This document shows, piece after piece, positions 47,519 through 62,200 of a DNA stretch of 64,000 nt. The translations under genes were made by a program, and so were the position numbers. Numbering within the stretch: the first letter of the stretch is position 1; every line of letters begins with the position of its first letter. Location: positions 2,849,001 to 2,913,000 of the forward strand of contig JAZGTN010000016.1 in the NCBI GenBank assembly GCA_037783415.1, given 5' to 3'. Source of the stretch: Leptasterias polaris. Lineage: Eukaryota; Echinodermata; Asteroidea; Forcipulatida; Asteriidae. A model generated the notes under the pieces. It was not told the origin of the DNA. It made no database searches and saw only the letters and a program-made list of their open reading frames with translations.

Positions 47519-48684
47519 TCATACCGATTTTTCCGGTTGTTGAGTGACCGATGCTGATTGGATACGTGGCTGGTTCCTTTGAGCGGCGGATACCACTTGA
47601 CGGAAGTCAAATCTGAAAATAAACAACAGATCTTGCTTATTAATTCGTGGCAATTCCATAAAATGGTAACAGGTCATGGTAATATCTTATAAATTTGTAT
47701 TTTATGATGATAAGTCATAAGTGAATCCCTCCCAATTTGAAATTGTTTCTTCCCCGGTCCAAATCACTGGACATTCCCGCTGTCTTGAGCGCCTTTGAAC
47801 AATTTTTGTTGATTTTGGCGCTATATAAATGTCTTCTGATTGATTGATTGATTGATTGATTGTCCGACATTATACTGCAACTACTGTAAACCATGACAAC
47901 GGTTATGGTGATGCCCGTGGATTAGTGGGTAAGCTTTAGTGCCTTCCCCAAGTCTCCTTGTGCGGTTCAAGGAGCTTATGACGTCACGCTGGTGGCGCGC
48001 CGACTCGGGACACCCCCTTCCCTTCTCGTGAAGCCTGGATATGGAGGCAGACTTGACATGGAGGCATGTAAAAACATGACAACGTGCAGCAACGTTAACA
48101 TCGTAAGGTAACTTTAACCAGTTTGGAAAGGTGTACTCTAAGAAAGGTTTATCAATTAACAAAAACTATATTTGGCACATAACTATTAAAATATATGTCG
48201 TTTTTGGTGAAAATTCAATAAGGTGAACATTGACCCTTGACTTTCCCGCTGTCCTACAATTGTGTGACGTCATGGAAGTACTCGATCGAACACCCCGGTT
48301 AAGGCGTGTCTGGGCAATCTATTGGTTGCGCACTTTATCTGTAATCGCTTAAATTTACTTTCCAGGTATTTTAAAAACATTTTCATGATGTTGACGGATT
48401 ACACTTAATAGGAAAACATTCCTAAGAAGGCTTTTGCATGGCCCAAAGTTACAATGTGATATCCATAAGTTTGTTTTGACATTCAAATCAACACCGGAAC
48501 TATGTTTCCTACGGTGCGTTCACAAACAGTCCCTAGTTGTATGGCTAACCTGGAATAGCCTTCACCGTCCGCTGAGGGCGATATACCTTCATCTTGATCA
48601 GCTTCTGTGTTGATTTCCATCTTCTGCATAATCAGGCGCAAGAGGTCAAACTGCTTCTCCATTTGACTTGACAATGACGTCATT
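47519..48684 (-). CDS. TRPA1: TRPA1-like: C-terminal coiled coil and tail, alternative donor possible
   Basis: Exon 48684-48550 encodes the coiled coil ([20 protein letters not shown]) and ends at TCCAG|GTTAGC; the last exon then reads [14 protein letters not shown] to a TGA at 47521-47519. An alternative donor GAAG|GTATAT (exon 48684-48587) would shift the last exon to a frame ending at TAG 47508-47506. I prefer the first: its sequence resembles other TRPA1 tails better. Confidence 0.7.
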
Positions 48685-51600
48685 CTGGAATTGTGTATAA
48701 ATACAAAGATTTTAAGATCTGACGTCGCCTTGACTGTCAGGATTAAAGATTAGTTTTTGATTAAAACATATTGTTGTGTATTCGAGCAACAACAGAAGCT
48801 TTCGAAATTCTCGATACTAAAAGTACGACATTAGTCCAGCATGGACTTGACCATCAAAAATATTGCACAAGTTTCAGGTATCCTTACACAATTTGGGTCA
48901 AATTACACACAGCGTTTACAATCTTAGAGTCAGTTGTGAAATGTTTGTGTGATGCTCATGTTGTACTTTTTCTCGGAGACAATGGTATTCGTAAGACATT
49001 GTTATTTAGCGATGCTGGTTTGATTCCAAATTTTGTTTACCACTGGTCTCCAATAGTTTCTGAGATTTACCCTGTAGTTTAATTTACTGTCTTACACTTA
49101 ACATCCCTCAAGTCTCCCAATGATGTTCAGTTTGGCTTACTTCTTCTTGATTGATGTCAATTCTGTGTCCTTCTTGTTATCTTTCTTGACTTGTATTCCC
49201 TTGACACACGACATCATCTTATCAGTCGACTTGTTTGTCTTATCACATTTGCCGTCCCGAACCTCCTTCCAAAGTTTTCTTGCCTGGAAAAAACAATCGC
49301 AACGTGTAATGATTCACAGCAGAGTTCAGTTATTGACCTCAATGAACTGTCTCTAAAATTCAATAAGCTTCGACCAGCTTTGGAGGTTGAAGCCGAAGTT
49401 GGTGCATCCTACTTTGCTAACGTATAACGGGACGCGATCGTCTGTTTTAGATGGATTCAAATTTTAACGTTGGACGCTTGAAACTGCTCTGGAATATTAT
49501 ATGCAAGTTGATAGCGCCTTGAAGATGGCAATCGGTCAAATAAATTGAAACATTCAGCTGAGCGATTGAAAGCTTCCTTTTGTATTGGTTGCTAACTTGT
49601 TTAGCTCACTTTGTATGATATTTCTATGTCATGAATGGAATATGACTTTTATATTTTTGATTCCATTCAAGGATATTGGTTCAATCCAACCCTCAGTTTC
49701 GATTGTGCAAATAAGAAATTCAGCCTCTAATACTTACGCGGTGTCGTTTAAATTTGCATTTCAGGTTGTTGAAATTAATCACGTAGTCTTTGTCGACGTA
49801 CTCCAGAATTCTGATGGGTATCTTGCCTTCCATTTCCGTGTATGTCTTCACCTGCATGGCCAGACTCTTCAATTTAGCGTCTTGCTGGACACTTGCGATA
49901 TCACCAACTGCTAGACCAATCTGACGGATGGCAAAATGTTAAGAAGTCTGTTAAATATATGATAAATCATTGGGTTTTAAAGATTTTATTTTTTTCACCC
50001 CCTTGGTTATCAATAAAAACATCTTACCACCAGTCTGCGTTTTCGGGGAAAAAACAGTTTGAGTTTTGCCAACACTTTTATGCTCTCTCATAATATGTTG
50101 GGTTGATTTGAAAATTCGAAATAGGACGTGAGTGGTGAGTGATATTTCCGTCCCACTGAAAAGTGTGTATAGACAATAAATATGTATCATGACGAATGGA
50201 GTATCGTGCTTTATCAAACGTTAATATTCAGATTAAAAGTGTGTATTACGTTTGTTGACCATTGCAGATCTCCGTGACCTTAACATAAGAAGGTCATTCA
50301 TTAAAATGGCTGTTTTCAAAGTTTTTAATTCCACAGGTGCCCTTCAGTGATCTTTATTACTTTGAAACTACTTTGTAACAAATGTTTCATTGGAGGGAGG
50401 GTAAAGATAAATTTTCTTAAAACATTGCGTGATCGTGTGCAAGTCCAAATAATGGCTGAGGATTGTTTCATTTTGTGGCTGAAATTTTGTTCCACATCGA
50501 GGTCACATCAAAAGGCATAGAGGTTATTTCCCCATGAATGTGTAGCGTCTTTTATTACACCCATATCGATAATGTTTGTCAGCACGAGAGGGCGCTCTTT
50601 TTTGTTTACAACAAGTAGGTCGACGCCATGTTTTATGATCTTGCAACGAGCGTTGTTGAACTTTGAAAATATGACCTTTTTGAATCGAAGGACATCATCA
50701 TTCCTGATTGCGACACCAACGTGAACATGCAGTCGTAGGTGAGTGGATTAACAGAATTTCCTACCTCAAAGAACTAACAAACGAAACAAAATTAGCTCGT
50801 ATGGACCTTTCCATTGTTGATAAACAAACATGCTGGTTGGCATGTATGTAGGCCCTGCCACCTAAAACGGCCAGTTAGCAAAACATTCAATCGTGTTAAC
50901 AGATAGTGTGACCAAGTTCAACATTTTCTGCAAACTTTCATTTAAATAAAAGACCTGCATGCATGATCTTATTTGTTCCTATGTTTTCAATAAATTCAAC
51001 AATATTTTTGAATATTTGTGTAACATTGTTACAAACTGTGGCCATCTGTTTTTGCTTTGCATTTATGGCTTTCCATAGTTTTTCAACCTCGGTTGGCAAA
51101 AACTCGGGCTTTGACGTTGCAGTAGAAAGGTCTGTGTGGGATGGAACTGCTTACCATTAGATTCATCAGAATGATTGTCAGGAATAAAACGAGCAGGGCG
51201 AGGAAAAAGAAGGTTGTGTAAGGGTACGGCATGGTATGAGTTTCCGAGTCCGTTGCCGGAGAAACAAAAGAATTGATGAAGTCTATCTCAGCCATCGTCA
51301 TTGCAAACACGCGGAAAATGGCGATCGGTACCGACTCGAAAGCTTTGTTTTCCTGTAAATAATGACAAAAGATAATGGTGGCATGGCTGTTCGGTGAGAA
51401 CATTGTAATAATTGTAGATTATAAAGTAGTTCTAAAGGGTAGGCCTAACGGCCACGCATGATCGTATGCATGGAGAGTGCTTGTGTTGCAGCTCCGCTGT
51501 TTGCATTTTAAAGGAAATTTGTGGTACAATTGGTCGATGTTTTAAAAGTTTGTGTCCAAAAACACGCATGCTATGAACTAAATTAAAAATAAACTAGGAT

Positions 51601-54600
51601 TGTCTTCTTTCTCTAGCAATGTTTGTAGGATTCGGCCGTACTTCCACTTGGCTGTTCTCTATAGTTGCTGATCCCATTCTGCATTTAGTTATTTTCTGAA
51701 AGGCCTTTGAGTGTATTCCCGTTCATTGCCGATCAAAGATTTTGTAGTTTTCACATCATAAAAATGAAAACTCATTTCAATGACATTAACAATTGAAAAA
51801 TTATTGGAACTGTACATGTTTAAACAAACTAACATTATTGTCACTCAATTTAGGGAGAGTTACGGGTGCTCCCCACTAGTGACACACTGACAAGTTTGTA
51901 AAACCACAACCATAATTTTTGTTAAGGGTCATTGCTTGTAGATATTATAAATAGTGGTCTATTGTTCTGTCATTGTGTTGTTGACTTCCAACTTTGGGCA
52001 TTTTCATTGGGAATGCCTGGCAGCAAAAATTACCAAAATTTGTGTCATAAACGATCAAAAATGGCTTTCTTCCACTAGACAAATATTTCAAACACTTCTT
52101 AGCATTAAATAAAAATTGCTCTTCAGGGATCTTAATTAGTCTGGTTCCTCTTAAGGTAACAATCTTTAATGGTGAAGGAATTCTTACCTCATCCTTCATG
52201 AGAATGTAGAAAGCCATAGCAAATGCAATGATGAGAACAAAGAACATTGCCAGAACTTGTACCAGGGTACCGAGTATGACTTGAAACATCACAACGTAGA
52301 TGCCGATCTTTTCAATCCTGTGTACAACGATTAGCAAACCGGTATTATTTGACCACGAACTCAAACTATTTATCTTCTGACATGACTGTGTGCTAATAAT
52401 ATAATATTTTTGAAAACGGTTCTTACCAACTGTCATCAACTTCCCTGGAAATTAGTTAAGATAACCTTTGATATTAACCGTAGAACCAAACGATACTCTT
52501 TAATATCAAACGTTGAACCAAACAAGGCCTACCCTTTATAATATATATCACTGAACCAAACGATACCCCCTTTTTATCAATATCGTAGAACCAAACAATA
52601 CCAATTGCTTTCTATCACAGAACCAAATAATACCCTTTTTATATCTACCGTAGAACCATACTTTACCAAGATGTCTATCACAGAACCAAACAATATACCC
52701 TTTGATAGCTATACGTAGAACCAAACAAAACCAATTGATATCAATCATAGAACTATACCCTGTGTCGTTATGGGGGTTTTTCTTCTTCTTTTCCCCCCTT
52801 TTATTTGATTTTCTTTGTTGTTTTTCCCCTTTCAAAAACAGTAGTAAAGTTCTTAATCAAACTCATAAATAACAATGTTATACGGTGAATCTTACCTCTG
52901 TTGGTAGAGGAGCATGATCAACCAGGCAAGGAACACAGCGAAAGCTCCACTCTGCTGTTGAATGGCTATTATTCCAAGGTGATCAAGTTCCGATACACAT
53001 AAATATGGAAGAACGAACACCAGAGTGGACGTGTACAAACCCCACTCCAGATAGTTGGTCAAGTCTAAAAAATAGCCCAAACGCTTTTGCAATAGAAGGG
53101 TGGAGAAAGCAAATCAATCATCAAATGGAGAAAAGTCGGGTTTAATTCGGACTCTCGTACTCCCAATGCGAAACTAAGGGAGATAGTTACGTCTTTCTTT
53201 TCTTAATTGTTTATGTAAACTATTAACATAATTACGGCAGAAACATTTTTTACAATTTAAATGAAAATGAAACTCTTTGGGACACATTTGCAGAAAACAC
53301 CGAAACCGAGGTATAGCTGCTGCCACCTCGATCCCAAAGTCTCCAAGGGTGTATAGTTCTGTCACACTCATATTTTAAATGTAAGGTTTGATATTTAAGA
53401 TCGTACTTCTTTTGGTCAGTGCAAATCCTTTGTTGCGCCTTTATTGCAGATAAGCACTTCACAATAATGGAACATTTAGATTGTTAACAAAAAACAAACC
53501 ATATATTAATCTATAAATGTACAGGCAGAGAGTTATATACCTCTTGGAATATCTGTGCAAACTCTTTCAGGATGTTCAAAACGCAGAAGACAGCCGTAAA
53601 GTATTCGGCAGTCGTCATCATCTGTGAGAATAGATATGATTTGTGTAGATATCAAGATCATGTAGAGCATTCCTAATATCATTTTGTTACATCTGTTACT
53701 CTGCTGCCGCCGATTTATTTCTCGGTCAGAAAATACCGCCAAACCATACTTCAGACGATGTATAAGCCTCATTCATGATCAGGTAGCCTCGCTATGAGCA
53801 ATAACGCCCCAAAGCACTTATTGCGGGTTGGGCGCATTTACATGGAAAGACAAAGGTTTGTTTTTTCAAATTTCGCGGTAATCACAGCATTGAAACAGAC
53901 ACAGGTAGTTAAAAACCGGAAGCCGAGTTCAATATTAATTTTCGGGTTTTCTTCGTTTTGTTTAACTTATTTTACTTCATAGTTTTATCAGTGAGTATTA
54001 TATTCCAAACAACATCATGTAGTGGTCATAAACTACGTTAAATTAAAATAATTGAGGAAACAAAATCCCGCCTATGTAAAACATCATGGTTGGGACCATT
54101 GTCCCGGAAGTTCAAAATACGCGGAAGACTTACCCAGTCCATTGCCAGGTCGGGCTCAACAGTCGCCCCCATGGTAGCGTTACTCGTTGTCTCATTAGTC
54201 GATGTACCGGAGTAGTTTACGACGAGAAAAGTCAGGCATGTGAGGAAACACAAGAAGATGGCCATATCTACCAAGTGGATGAGGAGCCCATATGACTTCC
54301 TAGTGAAAAGTAAGTGAAAACGACAGTTTGGGGACTTGTGATGTTTTTAAAACTAATTCAACTGTCCTTGAGTAAATATGAGATATCGCGCGAAAATTGC
54401 CTCAACTACTTTTACCTTTCATCGTTTCAAGTTAATTTTCGCTTAATTAATTCATTAATTTTTGCAGACAAAAGCACAAAACAATACCAATGGTTGATAA
54501 ATGATGGCGCTGTCCAATTCAGTGACACTCCAAGATTAGTGGACTTGAAAAACATAAAACCGTAAAATTATGATAGCAAGTTTCATGGGTGAGGTCCATG

Positions 54601-56226
54601 TCTACCTCAGAAACAAAATATGTTTGTTTTTGGGGGGCGAGTTTGGCTGTCAAAGCGTTTGTCACAAGTCAAGAAAAACATAACAGCACCCACGTGGTAA
54701 ATCCCAGTCATGCTAAACTCCATGATATCCTCCCCCGTATACCATAACACACAGTTTAGAAGGGGTGTCAATCAACAGGGGTCGGTGACTTGGGTCAGAG
54801 GGGCTGAGAAAAAAAAATTAATAAAAAAATCCTCCCTTTGCGCCTGTGCATTGTTTTGTACACAAAGCAATGGCCGCCTGGTTAATGTCAATGACACAGA
54901 GGTCACGCGCGTAGTCGCCAAAAGTCCTGGACCCATTGAGTTGATTGAAAACATCTGTTCCCCAACTAGCTGGGAGTCCTTTGATGTCTTGTCGTCATTT
55001 CTGCGGTTAGAAAATGGGAGATAAGCCCTTGCAAGCCCTCTTAAGTGATTTATTACGTGTGACAATCGCGACTGACAGCCAGCTGAAGATATGTTACTCT
55101 GAAACAGGTGCCTCCTTTGAAGGAGGTCGATATCTTGATTCAACTCAATTTAATTTTAGAAATACGTTAAACATGAGTGAACAATTTCTGTCAAAGGTAG
55201 GTTTTTTTTCATTCTTTTTTCAGCATCATGTATACAGTGTGCAGATGGCACAATCACATTAGTCGAGTTCATACAAGGAACAACGTCTTGCACTATAAGA
55301 CTAAACCTAAAATTGCGCACATGTAATGATTGTAAACACTATTTACCATTTCTGGTTGAGATACTCCACGCAGACTGGGTGTGACAGAATATCAGTTTGA
55401 TCATTATCAACCGCCATCTGAGTGTCAGAGAAAAAAATCAAGACGGTAATTTATTTTGTAAAATTAAAAGCCAATTCATGTAAAAGGTGAACAAATAAGA
55501 TGGTTGAGACTCATGATGTCTTCTGCGAAGGGGCGGTTCCACAAAGAAAGAGATTTTATAATGGCGGCTCTACGTTTAGTCAAAACCTTATTCTGGCCGA
55601 GTACGGTAATAACTATTTTACACTAAAAATGTGTCATTATAGTAATATGTATACATTTACACTAGTAATAGAGAATCTAAGATAAAAGTGCATGTTTCGA
55701 CCAGTACGTTTCGACCTGAGTACAAAATATATAATTTTCCCGTGAATATACAATTAGTACTGTATTGGTGCAGACCAGGTCCCTATTTAGAGCAGAAAAT
55801 ATTGCTTACAAACTTTCTGCTCAGCAAATATAAGCAGGATACCAATAACAGATTATACATGTGACATGGTATTTTGTCTATAGTTATACCCTTGTTCTGG
55901 TGAGCATTGGTTGAACTTACTTTGTGTACTTGCAGTTCTATGAACTTAACAGAATACCAGTCATATACATGTGAAACAGTACATTGGCTGGTTAGCCTTT
56001 ACTGGTAAAATTGTAGCCTATATACTTCTATTGTTTGAAGAAAAAGACCGCTCTAATGGGCTGCATTATTTTGGTGCACAGTATGTTAAACAATAACACC
56101 GTGAAAATAATAATGAGTAATGTTGTTTTGTATTATTTGTCTATACAAAGTGTAAAGGACGGCCGAATGTTAGCAAAACATTCAATCGTGGTGATTAGTT
56201 TTCTAGATACCAGCGCTATACAAATC

Positions 56227-56257
<31 letters not shown>

Positions 56258-59200
56258 AAATGTTGTGAACAAAGTCAATATTTTCTGTAAAGACTCATAA
56301 ACTGAAATATCTTCCATGATTGGTTGCTATGTTTTCAACAGATTCAGCACTATTTTTGAATGTTTGTGTAACATTGTAACAAACTGTGGCTGTCTGTTTT
56401 TGCTTTGCATTTTTGACTTTCCATAGTTTTCAACCTCGGTTGGCAAAAACTGACGTTGCAATAGAAAGGTCTATAACATAAATAACAAGGAAACTTACAT
56501 TTAATGCACACAGTGGGTTGGTAGGGAATCCATTATGTTTATTCTTAATACGCCGTTCATGGGGCATTTGCAGAAACTTGAACTCATAAAGAATCTGAAA
56601 ATGAAGATTGTAAAAATACATATAATTGGATAATGGGATCAGTGCAGATCTAAAGAAGCTGATATTTAATTGTTTTTGACAAATCTTCGAGAACTAAATT
56701 GCTTATGGAAATTGATTTTGTATATAGATCTTGTAATAAATTACCCAAGTAAGAAAAGGACACATCAACTGCAATTTGTTTAATCTAACCTCTTTGAAAA
56801 TGTGTTTTGGGGTGAAAAGGGGTACTTGAACGAGATTTGTTTATACCTGCGACCTCCGGTAAACCCCTCAAACGAGGCACCACCTTTCGGCGTAACGATA
56901 ACTCGGCACCTTGTCAAGTATGTTTGACATGTAACTAAAAAGCTAAGAGGGATTTTTTGCAATTTCTAGCCACATAAACTGTCGGCAAGACATCAAAAGA
57001 CCTCCACTAGTACCAGCCTCTTGGTGAACAGATGTTTTCAATCATCTCTCTGTGGGGCTCAGACTTGCGGCGACCTTGCGCCCGACTGGCAGTGTCATTG
57101 ACATTAACCAGCTGGCCATTACTTTGTACACAAACGATCCTGAACATTTTGTACAGGAGCAAATATGTTTTGCTCCGCCCACTCTGACCAAGTCACGGAC
57201 CCTGTTGAATGACACCCCTTTCGGACTGTGTGTAATGGTACAGGGGAGGATATCATGGAGTATGGCATGGCTAGTATTTACCACGTGCTTGCAGTAATCT
57301 TCCGCAGAACATGTTTGACAACATCCCTCATTTGAGGGTACCGGCACTCTATAACAACTGGGCTATCTCACCCCAATGACGGTGGGCTCACTATATTTCG
57401 TCAATATCTATGAGTGGGGTGTCATTTTTGGAAGCCATTCAACCTGGAACTGCGTATACAACCAAGTGTTGCACCAACTTTACAATTTGGGGGTGTGTAC
57501 AGAGACGCAATAGCTAGGTCTCAGTTGGTAGAATTATTGTCCGGACGGTCGGATGTTTAATAACAAAAATACACTAAAAATGTCCCAGTTTAGTTTGCTT
57601 AAAAATATCTGGGGGAAAAAATTACCCAATAGTCCGGGCTGGTAGGCGTGTCGGCCGATGTGGTCACACTTCGATCCAACATTTTCTGCAAAACAATGTC
57701 AAAACATAAGTTAGCATAAAGTTAACAATTTGTTGTAGAAATTAAAAGTCAAATATAGCTGAACTTACTCTGACACGTGTGCTTGACATAGCTAGTCAAC
57801 AGAGGGCGATATAACAATAACTCACAACATGTATTTATAGACAAAGATGTCTACAAGGTCTATGGTCTTGGGCTTCAAACCTTGGAAGACCATGTAGGTT
57901 TAACCATACTCACCTTAAAAACGAGCGGCATCTTACCAATGAGATTGCGAAGTGCTTCTGGGTCCGATCTAACAAACATAGCAAATGCCTCCTCTCCTCT
58001 GAGAGCAATCGAATGAATAAAGTTAGAAGCAACAAAAGTTAAAATTGCTGTAGTTGGACCGTTATTTTAAATAAATCATGAATACAACTTTTTCCGTGAA
58101 AAAATAATACCACCTCGAAGAAAATGGGAGGCACAGCTATAGATAAAATTAATACACTATTTGTTTTAAATAAATAATAATTGTAGTAATTTCTTATCAA
58201 CTGTAGGCCTACTGTAGTTTCTATTTCTGCAAGTATCTTGATGGTGAGTACTAGAAGGGTGGGCATGAATCGAAGGGGGGGGGGGGCCTTAGCCAACAGA
58301 TCTCCCTACAAGGTTGGGGTTAGAATGACGCATTGAAACAGAACATTGGTATATACAGCGTACAATCACAAAACTCTTGCTTTAATTTGCAAGGCTGAAC
58401 TTATGAGCAAGTTCGGTTGGCTGACTGGAGTCGACTAGACTTAACCATAGTCGATACAGCTGTCACCCGAATGCTGCATGGTTGGGCTAGTCCAACTGGA
58501 CCAACCTAGCTCCGGAGCACTGTTTCTCTAGTCAACTAACGAGGTTGCGTCATTTTCTCAAGATGGCGTTTTGGAACAGTACAGTTGTTTTCTCTTCGAA
58601 AGGGTCGTCGCCATATTTGCCGAATTAATCGACTAAACGCGTTCGAGTGAAACACATGTCAGACCACGCATGCGAGATTTAAGCGGCAAATTGACTAAAG
58701 GTTATCACCCGATTTTGCTCTATATTGCAGAAAATGTTTTTATGAAATGCAGTTACTAACGTAGCAAACACGATTTAATCTTAAAGGGCTAATAAAGTGC
58801 AATTAATTTATACAAGAAAAGGGGGTTTTCAGCCAACATTAATAATGTGTCAAGTTCTGCTTTATTTTTTACTGCTTCTCAGTTAATTTGACGCTAAGCA
58901 CAATCTGTCCATCAATATTTCTGCTCAAGAATGTTCTCTATTGAATATTTTGAACATTGTGTATTGACTTTTTTTGTAATATTTTTATTTTTATTCTCAT
59001 ATATTTCGATTGTTATGAACAGAGGCTTGTAGAAGACACATCTTGTTGATGACTGTTTTGTTTTGGGGTTGCTGTGTTGTTGTTGTTTTTACTTCTGTAC
59101 TTCTCTGGTCAACTCCTGGTCAAGATGTTTGTATTGTCCGAAGCTTCAAAATAAACAAATAAATAGATTCTGGGATGTCCCCACAATGTACCTGTCATGA

Positions 59201-62200
59201 GACATAATAGCCTGGGCAACGTCTTCGTTGTTACACCCTAAAACTACCGACATCAATCCGAGTTTGTCGTTATTAAGGAGAAGAGCTGCCCCTGACGTCA
59301 GCAAGAAGTCCACGGAGGAAGGCTGGTTCTCTTTGGCCGCTAACTGCATTGCAGTGTCCTGAGTTAATAAACATAAGAAGACAACAGTACAGGATTAAAC
59401 ATTTTGATAAGTTTCAATCTGAAAGTTAACTGATAATGGATTCATCTTAACATCAATACTCCTGAGAAATGTTCATGTCTGAATACTATTAAAGTCGAGG
59501 AAATTCCTTTTTAGGAAAACAAAGATCACCTTTGCTAATACTTTGATTACAGTAATCTAAATAAGCCCTGTATGAATATGCATACAATCCCCATGAACTG
59601 TTTCTTGTTGCTTGTACTAAAACATAACATTTTCACAGTTTGTTTTATGGTATCTTAATTTAAAGCTATATGATAGGATTTAATTTAATCTTCCAACATG
59701 TCCAACACCACTGGGAAACTTTTCTGATGATAGCGGGCGTCCCACTCACCGATCCTTTTCTACTGTTCTCATCGCTGAGAATAAATGGAAAAGGAACGGT
59801 ATAAGTGGTGCGCCGCTGTCGTCTCAAAAGTCTCCCATTATATTGTTCTACTATTTAAGAAAACTTAATCAGACCAGTCAAACGTTTTAGAAAAACCTAG
59901 ACCGACTTGGTCCTACTTTGGTTTTTAAATACCGAAACAAAAGATTTTAATCCCAAGAACAAGAATTAGACATATCTTAGTAAAGGAAGATTCAATTAGT
60001 TTTTCGTTTTTTGTTTCATGTTAAATCTAAAGATACAACAGCCACGTGCAATAACATTTCCTACTGGAAAAATAACACTTGGATTTTGTGAAATTGTGGG
60101 CCTTATCGAAGCCACGGCCTGGTCTTGGGCTTCGTCCGTTATTTTGAAAACATGCACTTTCCTATACGGGGCTTCAATCAGAAGGACGGAGCCTGAAAAA
60201 GCCTAAAGCCATGTTTTCGAAAAGGGCCTCCGAATATCACAGCATCATGTTCATTGTTTCATACTAACCCCATTGTCGTCTGCTTGATCGAGTAGATATC
60301 TATGTGTATTTAGCAACGTCTTCATAGAATCCAAGTAGCCGCCCATTGCAGCTAGATGCAGCGGAGTGCGGCCTTTATAATCTCTAATATGGTCACAAAG
60401 ACAAATAATATTCTTTACAAAAAGTTCATAAAATAAAATGAAGTGAACTAGATTGAAATTGGATGCATTGAGTTGCCATTGAACCAAGTGTTTTAATGAA
60501 TTTCCATGCACCGGTACCCCGTCATCTCAACGCATTGGGATGAGGCCACCCCTGAAATTTTTCCCGTTTTAACTTTATAAGGGTTTGATTAGTTTTTATT
60601 TTTATAGCTTGGTAGTGTTCTGTCAAAAAACACCTCTGCCTTTGCGGTTTGTTGAGCCACAAGCAGTAACCTCCCATTAGACAGACTCATCCCAGTCTTC
60701 TCTCATAATGTGGAAGGGAAGTGTTGCATCGCAAAACAAAAGGTAATTGTTTTGATGGCTTCTACCTTTTTTCTTATTTAACAAACTTGTTTTTAAATCA
60801 GTTTTCCTATTAGGGCCTATATGGTTTTGCATTTTTTTATGACGCCATTCTTAGAGGTGCACACAAACGACCGTTGATAAAGTGTCCATTTTAACCTTTG
60901 ACATTAGATTGTTTTGGCTATCTACTTGTGCTTAGGCTTGTTATTGAAAGGCACATTCTGATCAATGAAATTCATTGACTGGTACCCATAGAGCATCAAT
61001 GAATACGTTCCATAAACCTTCTTACCGATGGAGTAGGGCTCCTCGTAGTACCAGCATCGCAATCACCTTGCTGTGACCGTTCCAGGACGCGATGTGCAGA
61101 GCAGTCATGCCCGCCCCATCGATATCATTGATGATGTTGGGTCCAATGGAGCTATCCAGTAGCCGCCTACAGGAGTTAAAACGCCCGTACCTGGGTCGAG
61201 TAAACGGGGGAGAGACAATAAAATTGACCAGAGATAGGGTGAATGTACGAGATTTTGAAACTTGAAGCGGCCAATCTCCAAAGCTCAAGCCAACACCGTA
61301 AAGTTCAGTTCCTGAATGTTTGACATCGTGGGTTCTATTCCTAATAATCATGCTATACACACGACTTATAGTCTTCGCTTGATCTTGATCTGAGCTCATG
61401 GAATAGAACTGGTTCGGTTAATGAAAACTTCAGAGGACTAAATGGTCCATCAAAATTCTATCTGGTAAGCGTCCAAACTCTTTCTCTTTCTCGTCGAGTT
61501 TTGATCACCGTTTCATCTCAGGAGTACAACTTTTCATGCGGGAGATCATTACAGTTTTCCTGAAAACCTTGTAGTTTCTTTATTGAGAACAATGTCCAGC
61601 AAAATAAACTATTCTTTGGTATCAGTTAAATTTGTTTCATTTAATTATGTCTGCTTGTTTGACTATATCATCTGTTTGTTAGGCTGTTGGGTGGTTGTTT
61701 GTTAGTTTTGTTGGGTGGCTGGTTGGTTGGTTGGCTGGATGTTTAGTTGGTTAGGTCGGTTGGTTGGCTGGTTGGTTGGTTGGTTGGTTGGTTGGTTGGT
61801 TGGTTGGTTGGTTGGTTGGTTGGTTGGTTGGTTGGTTGGTTGGTTGGTTGGTTGGTTGGTTGGTTGGTTGGTTGGTTGGTTGGTTGGTTGGTTGGTTGGT
61901 TGGTTGGTTGGTTGGTTGGTTGGTTGGTTGGTTGGTTGGTTGGTTGGTTGGTTGGTTGGTTTGTATGTTTGTTGGCTTAATTTGAGTTTAGTATATGAAG
62001 TGTGGTTATGAGAACAAATGAAGTCTTCATAATTGTATGGAACATCGGGTAGGTTGGGCAACTGAGTTAGGCGTTGATGTTAATCTTTGATGTCAATCTT
62101 GAGTATTAGAAACTAACCTTGCGGCGAAGTGTAACGGCGACTGTTTCTGGTTGTTCTTTAGGTTGACGGTTGCTCCAAGTTCGATTAGGCTCTGTAGGGA

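Noticed and set aside
49120..49427. Plus-strand open frames near 49.1-49.4 kb
   Set aside because: They are antisense to the TRPA1-like exon at 49141-49283.
61702..62061. Open frames of WLVG or PTNQ repeats
   Set aside because: They are produced on both strands by the (GGTT)n array within a TRPA1-like intron.
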